Source: Prototheca cutis
Taxonomy: Eukaryota; Chlorophyta; Trebouxiophyceae; Chlorellales; Chlorellaceae
Assembly (NCBI GenBank): GCA_002897115.2
Contig: BCIH01000018.1
Coordinates: 1 to 64,000, forward strand
Reading direction: 5' to 3'
DNA length: 64,000 nt
Under the pieces are notes generated by a model that worked only from the letters and a program-made list of their open reading frames with translations, had not been told where the DNA came from and did no database searches. Both the position numbers and the translations under genes were made by a program. Of the stretch, positions 56,479 through 64,000 are shown one piece after another (position 1 is the stretch's first letter; each line of letters starts with the position of its first letter).

Positions 56479-58841
56479 TCACCGCGCAGGCGTCCACCCC
56501 GCGCGCAGTTGTCCTGGGAGCGACTGTTGCACGACGTCTTGGATGGCGCCCAGCCCCTGCGGGTGCGCGGCGGCACCGCCCGCAAGTTCCAGGCTCAACC
56601 GCCGCACGATCTCCACCGACTTGCTCAGCCGTTCCAGCAGATTGAACAGCGCAATCACTTCGTTTCGTTCCAGCTGCAGACCTGTACCTAGTTTGGGTTG
56701 GTCGATGGGTGAGTTGGCTTGGGAATCGTGAGCGAGCTCATCGTCCAAAGAAAGCAGGCCCTGGGTTCATGCACCGCCAACAACAAATCCAGCAGCAGCA
56801 CCACCACCAATTCCCTCACCATCATTCAATGATACGGGATGCCCACTGCAGTCTTCGGTGCTGAACAGTATCTTGAGGCTGGTGGCCAGGCCCAGGAACT
56901 GGAGTTTGCCCCACATCTTGCACTTTTCGCAGCCCACGCAATCCATGACGCGAGTGATGTTGCGGAACGTGGCCTGCAGCCCGTCCTTCAGCGTGGCCCC
57001 TGATTCGCCACGCCACAGCCGCGCTTCGTCAAAGGGGATGGGACAGGCCTGCCGGAGCTCGGGGCCGTCAAACAGCCGCTGCACCGCTGCCCGCGTCTTG
57101 GCGTCCTCGTCCGGAAGGCCGGTGTAGTACTCTGCTTGCCGCAGCACAGGTTCGGCCTTCATGACGGCGCGGAGAACAAACAAGTACGCAAAGTACAGGT
57201 TTTCCACGCGACCCCGGAGTTCGGGGCTGCCCAGCCGCCGCTTGAACTCGGCCAGGTCCGGGCCCCAGTTGCCGTCGGGCAACAAGTGGTCATACGACAG
57301 GTGCGCGGAGATGGACGAGTGCACGCCCGAGATCAGGCGCTGGAACACACGCAGCTCGGGCAACGCCGCGGCGTCGGCCCACAGGCCCTTTTGCCCGTAA
57401 ATCGCGCCCCACACTCGTCGAGCGTGCTCGCCGCGGTACCCCGTGTACCGCTCTGGGTTGCGCCGCAGGTTGACGTACGTGTAGTCCACGGCGTCCTCGC
57501 CGGCCTCGGGCATCCAGGGGTTGCGGTAGCCGCGCCAGTCGCGCACCGTCAGCAGTGCGCTACGCACGCTGGGCTGCAGCGTCCGGTCCACCTGCGAATC
57601 AGCCTCCGCGCCTGTGGGAGTTTGGGGTAGGTATAGAATCTTCCTTGCTATTCCTTGTTCGATTTCTTCTCGATCTTGCCTGATTTGTGGTTCAGGACGG
57701 AGTGGTGTGGTTCTGTGTCTTCCAATCACAGGACCACAGTGCTCCAACCACACACAAAAGGTGATCCCCACAGCAGGGCAGTCCCGCCGACAGCGCGACG
57801 ACTCCGTCAGCAAATCCTCATCCCACCCAACAGCTAGTCACACTCGCCTGCGCAGGAATCCACGGTGTCTGGCCGCTCTGCCTCCATCCAGGGTGCCGGA
57901 ACCTCGTGGTCTTCACACTCGCACACGCTGCAGTCCCTGCAGATGTTCATGACCGGTCTCGAGAAGCAGAGTGAGAGAACCGTCGATGCAGGGCCATTGC
58001 AGCGACGACGACAGGAAATAAATATACAGCTTCCCAACCATGGGCCCCCCCCCCCCAAAAAAAATAAAACAAAGAAAAGGTCACCAAGTCCCGTACCGCA
58101 TGGAACACATGCCGTCGTCGGGCCAAAAGGGGCACTCGCAGTAGAGGTCCACCTTGAAGTAGCTGAAAAACGCCGTGCTCACAAGCTCCTGCAGCGCTGG
58201 GAAAATCTCGTCCCGATTCATCTGCTCCACCGCAGAATAGCTGCAGGCTGCACGTTGGAATGAATGGGTGATTGTGGTCAATGAGTTATGGTAGACCAGG
58301 CGGCAGCGCCGGATCACCTACAAGCCCTCTCCCATCAGAACCATGCGACCCCAAAACTCACAGCAGTCCACGACATTGCCGCGAAGATGGCAGGAGTTTG
58401 GCTCATCCAGATGGGTCAGGCTCTGCGGGGCGTGTGGCAGAGGTCGGTGATCCGCATTGCATTGAGGCCCCGTCCCCAAAAGACCCCCCCGAAGGATGAT
58501 GGAGCGGATGACCCGACCCCGCGCGCGTGTGGTTAAGCGATTCCCGTATCCACGGGAACGCACACCGGACACCGCGCTGTCGTCAAGGCAACCCTCTAGT
58601 GAGCCCGTTCAATGCCGGAACGGATCGTGAAACACCTCACCTCACAGCCACAGGGCGTAGGAGGCTCCGCCTCGGTGTCTAATCGCGGCTCCAGCCACGC
58701 GGTCAGGCGCTCGGGGACGGCCCTCCGGATCCATGCTGGGACCCTCTCCTTCACAGCATCTGCATCCCATTGCGGGCGAATGACGCCAACAGCAATGGCA
58801 ACCAGCAAGAATGCCACTGTCCACCGGGAGATCTTGGCCAT
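56479..58841 (-). CDS. ERO1: ER oxidoreductin 1
   Basis: FAD enzyme that reoxidises protein disulfide isomerase in the ER lumen. Six exons: 58841-58641, 58401-58362, 58247-58097, 57936-57848, 57611-56847 and 56687-56479, about 484 aa. It starts with a signal anchor (MAKISRWTVAFLLVAIAVGV). Plant-type shuttle cysteines lie in YCECPFWPDDGMCSMRDCSV. FAD-site segments are NPERYTGYRGEHA and LISGVHSSISAHL, and the active CxxCxxC is MDCVGCEKCKMWGKLQ. The tail has LQLERNEVIALFNLLERLS. Intron 4 uses a GC donor (57847-57846). Exon 2 is only 40 bases and its acceptor is weak. MITE-like copy D lies just downstream. Confidence 0.93.
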
Positions 58842-59150
58842 GACTCCACAGCGGGGCCCACCCCGGCCCCTCCAGACTCCGGAAGGGCGACTCCCAGCAG
58901 CAAACTCGCCAATGAGGACTGCTTCACACGATGTTTTGCCCTAAGAATTTAATACAACACAATTCACCACTTGATCACAATGAAGTTTGGCGTTGCGAAT
59001 CGTTTTTCCGAGCGTGTTTACTTGTCTGTGCCTGGTGAAATGTGCTGCTGGTTGCAGCGACGTGTCCGCCGGAAGGAGGAGGTGGTCGCTAGAAAGCATG
59101 GCACAAAACTGATTTCTCCAAGGCAGCAGCTCCCCCTTGAATTTGTAATG
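58842..59150. other. Intergenic between ERO1 and MUTYH
   Basis: About 310 bases upstream of ERO1 and downstream of the MUTYH stop. Nothing recognised. Confidence 0.5.
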
Positions 59151-61377
59151 TTATTCCACAGCAATTCTCCACTGGCCCTTTGGTGCAAAATAGTTTGTGA
59201 TGGATTGCCGCTTCTTGCCTTTTGTGTCTTGATAAAGGGCGAGTACCTTGGCCATGCCGCTGCTCAGTCCTTTGGCCTTCAACGTCTCCATATCGATCCA
59301 GGCACGCTCGGTCGTTACTGATGCCGTGCTCATCGATGACCCCACAGTGATGAGGCCGTCCCATGCTGCCCCCGGCACCTTGTGTGCGTGTGTTTTTTGT
59401 GGGAGGGAAATCGTGAGAAGCGGGTGCCGTTGTCCTTGAGCGAGCAAGCAAGCATCACATAGCTGCCGTCGTACACTGTGCCCCCACCGCCAAACCCCCC
59501 ATCACACACATCCATCCCCCCCCCCCCCTCTGATCTACACAAACCCACCTCGACTGTGGTNNNNNNNNNNNNNNNNNNNNNNNNNNNNNNNNNNNNNNNN
59601 NNNNNNNNNNNNNNNNNNNNNNNNNNNNNNNNNNNNNNNNNNNNNNNNNNNNNNNNNNNNCCCCCCCCCCAAAAAAAAGCAGGAAAAAAAGCAGAAAAAA
59701 AAGCATGACTGTACCTTGATGCAGAGGTGTTCGGCGCGCATGGTCATCCTGATGTGGGAGAAGATGTGCACCACCTGTCCCAGCGGCCGGCGGGCAATGG
59801 CTTCAGAGTCATCTGCATTGTTGTGGTGATGCATGGGTGCGAGTGATGGGTTGCCCAGCCAGGGTTTGTGAGGCTCCGCAACAAATCCATCACTGTTTGG
59901 TCCAAGCATGAGTGAATGAATGCATGAATGGACAGATAAACGAACACCCCGTCTTGGCCACAACTCCACCGTGCATGTACCTTGGAATAAAGCCGGTACG
60001 GAACCGTCGCTCCCCGGCAGTACCAACAGCTTCTGTAAAAGGCGTTTGAGTTCTGCAGTCCGCTCCTCCGGCCCTGCTGCACCGGCCACCTCTGCCAGGG
60101 GGAACTGCCAGAGCCCCGCCAGCAGGCCACGGTCGGGCCGCTTTACGATAAGAAAGAGCGGCGGTGTGTCAGCAGCTGCTGTTGGGCAAGCATCAACCCT
60201 GCGTGCCTCGACCACCGCCACCGCCACGGTCACCTCCTTCTTCGCTGGCTTGGCCACCTGAAGTGGTCATGTCGTGGGGCTGGGGTCCTTGCAGTGAGGG
60301 ATTCTTGTTTCCAGATGATGGAACGAAATCAACGACGTCATGCCCACAACGTACACCATCCAAACATAAAACACAAAACAATGACGACCTTGGTGGGGAG
60401 ATCGGTGGCCAGCCCTTGGCCACGGTCCTCCATGCGGCGGGCCGCGCAGCTCGCGACCCAGGGACAGGTGGCGCAGCTGGGCCGGGCATTCGGCACGCAC
60501 ACCGTCGCGCCCAGCTCCATCAATGCCTGGTTGAAATCACCCGGCCTGCCGGTGTCCAGCAGCGCTGCCGCGGCATCACGGATCTGACCCAGGATTTGGG
60601 GAGGCGGGTCCTTCCAGGCCAGCAGCCGCGTGAGCACACGCACCACGTTGCCGTCAACCACAGGCACGGGCTGGCCGCATGCTTGAGAGGCGATGGCCGC
60701 TGCGGTGTAGGGCCCGACGCCCGGCACGGCTCGCAGGCCATCGGCGTCGCGGGGGAAGCTGCCGTGAAGCTGGTCCACGACGTACCGCGCGCCGTCGAGC
60801 AGGTAGCGCCCACGGCGGTAGTACCCCAGCCCCGCCCAGGCCTCGTTCACGCTTTCCTGGTCCGCAGCCGCCAGGTCGTGCACCGTCGGCCAGCGCTGGA
60901 CCCAGCGCTCAAAGTATTCGGCGACGCGGGCGACCTGCGTCTGCTGACTCATCACCTCGCACACCCACGTCCTGTAGATGGTCTCGTCCAGGGCGAGGCC
61001 AGCCGGCGCAGGCCGCAGCCCGGCCGCCGCCGCAGCTTCCAAAGCTGCTCTGTCCAGGCGCGAGTGCGGGTTGTGTCGCCACGGTAACACCCGATGGTTG
61101 GCATCGTACCATTCGAGGAGCTGGCGCCGCAACTGCATCGTAATGAGTGGTGGGCTGGTGGTTTCTTCTTTGGCCTGACTTGATTTTCCAGGGTCGAAAG
61201 TACTTCACCAGTTAACAGCTATTAATAACACTCGAGCCACCGAACCAACCATCACAACACAGCTCTTTGCACCTCTGGCGCGTTGTTGGCCAAATCTTCC
61301 AGATCCGCGTCTGTGCCTGCAGATTCCGCAGGCTCCTGGATGCTCTCTGGCGCTGGGCGCTTGCGTGACCTGGACAT
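59151..61377 (-). CDS. MUTYH: Adenine DNA glycosylase MUTYH (interrupted by an assembly gap)
   Basis: Removes A opposite 8-oxoG. Exons: 61377-61261, 61132-60389, 60257-59981, 59812-59715, then a 100-N gap, then a last exon (about 59300-59151). Exon 1 is basic (MSRSRKRPAPE). Exon 2 has VLPWRHN, the catalytic Glu region EVMSQQTQVARV, hairpin VPGVGPYTAAAIAS with Asp in VVDGNVVRVLTR, and a four-Cys iron-sulfur loop ending SCATCPWVASC. Exons 3-4 give the NUDIX-like 8-oxoG domain (LAGLWQFPLAEV, VVHIFSHIRMTM). The last exon ends GKKRQSITNYFAPKG, possibly a PCNA-binding motif. Residues at the gap are unknown. Exon 1 is an inference from phase and position. Confidence 0.9.
59521..59695. other. Assembly gap flanked by poly-C
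   Basis: A C run, then 100 Ns (59561-59660), then ten C and an A-rich stretch. The fixed length of 100 suggests a placeholder. It lies in a MUTYH intron or over a missing exon. Confidence 0.9.
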
Positions 61378-62423
61378 GGCGACGGCTGGCCTGGTGGGCC
61401 CACGGCACAGCGCCCCTGCTACTCCAGCCAGAGCACAGACTGGGGGTGTGGGCCTCACCACCCTGTCCTCATGCCGCCTAAATGGGTGCTCAAGAGTCTT
61501 TTGCCGCGGTATGTGCCCGGTCTCTCTTGCAAGCGGAACGCCAAACTGCACGATGATTTTGAAGTGATTAGATCGCGGCAGGTAATAACGATGCGCGATA
61601 GATCCGTCGTGAGCGGCTCGGCAATTTCAAATGTGCGCTGGCCTTCTGACTCCGAAACTTCCACGGAAGAAGCTTTCTGCGCGCTTGATGCTACAGCTCA
61701 AGCCGTCAAAACAATCCCAGTGCTGGGTTTGGAATTGTATAAAGTTGTTCAGATCGAAGATGTTACTGCGCATGCATCACGAGGCGGATCTGGGGCCGAC
61801 GACACTGCCCCAGGGAGCCAAATCGCCTCCATCGCCTGCAAACCCATGTCCTGTGAGGGTGCCGTCCAGGCCAGCGGCCACAGGCATGGACTCACTGCCA
61901 GACACACGTCCTTCTGGACTAATGACGAGACTATCGGTAATATCAGGTTACAAAACTCTTTAGAAAACATGCAGGCAGGTTCGGCTGGGGTCCCAAACCT
62001 CCAGCAGGGCGGGCATATTGAGTTTCAGTCATGTTCACCATGCATGTGGCCAATGCAATGGGAAATTGTCATATTTAGTCAATGTCATACAGGGGCCACT
62101 GGCAATGGTGCGACAAGCTCCAAAAATTCGCAGACTATGATACAGATGGGATCCATGGTCGTGTTCGCATGCATGTGAACGGCATTATCCATAAGCGCCA
62201 ACAAGGCATATGGAGGACCTGCAGAGGAGCATGTTCAAAAACAATGCATTGCCTCCAGCAGGCTACACTTAGTGTATGCCGTTGTGAAATTTGCAAAACA
62301 TTGGGCCCACAAGCGCGAGGGGCACCGTAACAAGTGCTTAGTATAGCGATGCATGAGATGACATGCGACCTTGGGTTTGGGCAGGGACCAGGTGAACACG
62401 GTATGATCCACCCCATGCTCAGG
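61378..62423. other. Intergenic with one doubtful frame
   Basis: About 1 kb divergent from MUTYH. A plus-strand frame from ATG 61471 to 62178 (235 codons, MPPKWVLKSLLPRYVPGL...) has no recognisable domain. It could be a small gene or chance. Confidence 0.35.
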
Positions 62424-64000
62424 CTAGAATCCATGTGCCTCCCTGTCCTTCTTCGCTGCAGCCAACATCATCCTGAGTTCTTTGTAATCAACCCAGTCGA
62501 ACCCTCTACGGTCGCGACCATTGCCAGAGAGGAACTCCGTCGCTGCCACCACTCCAGACACAAAGAGCCTGAACTTGTCTGAGTCGGTCAGGTTGAAGTT
62601 CAGCCAGCTGACTCCAGAGGTGTCTATACTCGTCGTAACCCTGCTATAATCCTGCAGACCAGGCATGGAGGAAGCAGGGGATGATGCAGGGCAGCAACTG
62701 ACATTCCGAGTTTTGAACAGGGCATGTCTGCATTCCACCCAGCGGAACAGGACATCTTTCTGGCTCATCATCATCATGCGTACCTCATTCTCCTTCAGGA
62801 AATCCCAGTCCGTGAACTTTGTGGCCGTTGCAACATCTGCCTGGAGCAGGCTGGTCAGTGAGTTCACCGAATGCTGTGGCCTGATGGGGCTCAGCTCCCC
62901 GCCAAAGGTTGGGCAGCACACCCGCTTGCGCTGATCCACATGGAACAAGCTGATGGGAAAGTTGGACAGCAAGCCGCCATCTTGAAAGAATACCTGTGAA
63001 CGTGATGTGATTCAAGGATGAGGGAAATGCCATTGGTTGCTGGCAATACCCTAGGAATGCCATATATGCTGTCAGCTAGGGCTCAGCAAGACAACTTGAG
63101 CACTCGCCTCGCGGGGATGGCCCTCACGTATGTCATACCCCACATCGGCCCAGGCCTTGTCATTTGCAGGATTCAGAGGAGGATTCTCAATGCGCATAGG
63201 TTGAAACACAACAGGAACGGACGAGCTCGCTCTGACCAGCAACGCTGGTGACACTGTGTCTGCAGTGCAGAGGTGATCACCAATGAAGCATGAGACAGTG
63301 AACAGGAAATCAAACCGAAACGAGTTAGAAACATCGGCGTGTGTTCCTGGCACAGCAAGCAGAGAAACCGGACATTGATGTTGGGCACATCCGCTGTGCG
63401 TGGCACTTGAACCACCAGTCTGGCACCTCGGTGCGCCTCTGGTGCTGCACCACATCGAAAGTTGCACCGCCCATCCCTGCACAGCACGTGCCCAAACCAC
63501 AATTCCTCACCCGGATTCTCCCAGTAGAGCTCAGAAGTTGTCAAGGGCAAGTTCAGCCTTTGCCGATGCCCTCCTTCAGGTGTTGGCTCGTAGACCCATT
63601 TAGGCCTCGCCCAGCTGAGCACCGCCTTGGTGGACGTAGTGACATCGGCCGCCACGACAACGAGCAGCGACTCCGGCTTTTTCTTGAGTTTGCCATCTGG
63701 GTAGGTCTCCAGCTGCTCGACTTCAAGCTGCAAGGCTGCCGGATGTCGCTTGCGCTGTGATCCCCACCTGGTTGAACCATGAGCAGGGGCCGAAGGGCCG
63801 GCACCATCTCCATCGTCGTTTGTGTTGTTCTCAGCCGTCACCTATCAAGGAGAAGACACCGGGCGCAGACATTTCAGCACTTTATGAGCTGGAGTCCGGA
63901 AACGTGCAAATCTGCAGGACAGACCACCAGCCAACGAAACATGGCTGCAAACCTCAGGTGCAGGGCTTACCAGCGCCATGGACATATCATCTCTAAATTG
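62424..64000 (-). CDS. Patatin-like phospholipase (5' end beyond the window)
   Basis: Predicted serine lipid acyl hydrolase. Exons in view: 64000-63971 (partial), 63841-63511, 63253-63108, 62993-62784 and 62651-62424, 314 residues. The C-terminal half of the family is clear: LYWENPVSPALLVRASSSVP, FFQDGGLLSNFPISLFHV (DGG holds the catalytic Asp), DYSRVTTSIDTSGVSWLNFN and FDWVDYKELRMML. The GxSxG nucleophile must lie to the right of the window. One intron has a GC donor (63107-63106, GAG|GCGAGT), which alone gives the EGHPRE-VFFQDGG join. Architecture is closest to bacterial-type patatin proteins rather than plant storage patatins. Confidence 0.86.

Overview
The window is nuclear DNA from a green alga. 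Coding regions are GC-rich and split by short introns, most with GT-AG ends. The gene content is plant-like: an FG nucleoporin NUP58, a VPS9A-type Rab5 GEF, FT-like PEBPs, a Ycf20-like protein, At1g73920-type lipases and plant-type ERO1. TGTAA motifs, the chlorophyte poly(A) signal, lie downstream of several genes. A trebouxiophyte (Chlorella/Auxenochlorella relatives) is my best guess, but the species cannot be fixed from the sequence. The assembly has draft features: a 75-G run at the left edge, ambiguous bases and a 100-N gap.

1-31 kb: last exon of an unknown gene; AMSH (-); NHP2 (+); nucleoside diphosphate kinase (+); NUP58 (+); VPS9A-like (+); two tandem PEBP genes (-); a large unknown protein (-); an acyl-CoA-binding ankyrin protein (+); a folate-cycle FolD enzyme (-); methionine sulfoxide reductase B (+); SEC22 (+); elongin B-like (-); replication factor C subunit (+); SRP9 (-). 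31-41 kb: DUF212 protein (+); GNA1 (+); Ycf20-like (-); PTS2-bearing malate dehydrogenase (+); a long acid-lipase-like hydrolase (+); adenylate kinase (-).

42-47.6 kb is a mobile and tRNA-rich block. It holds a 2.2-kb element that encodes a Fanzor-type (TnpB-like, RuvC) RNA-guided nuclease with its Asp-Glu-Asp triad present, a deleted copy of the same element, and remnants of other Fanzor lineages. Among them sit three circularly permuted tRNA genes (Thr-CGU, Asn-GUU, Met-CAU), in which the 3' half precedes the 5' half. Two further internally deleted, MITE-like copies of the Fanzor element lie at 24.8 and 56.0 kb.

48-64 kb: an unknown tail-anchored protein (-); a divergent, inverted paralogue of the 37-kb lipase (-); a DUF1772-like membrane protein (-); ERO1 (-); MUTYH (-), interrupted by the assembly gap; and a patatin-like phospholipase (-) that runs off the right edge.

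Exon structures were built by hand from splice signals, reading-frame phase and family conservation. About 80 introns were inferred and six have GC-AG rather than GT-AG ends. The genes show no operon logic and are mostly housekeeping; adjacent genes are often divergent or convergent with 200-900 bp between them.
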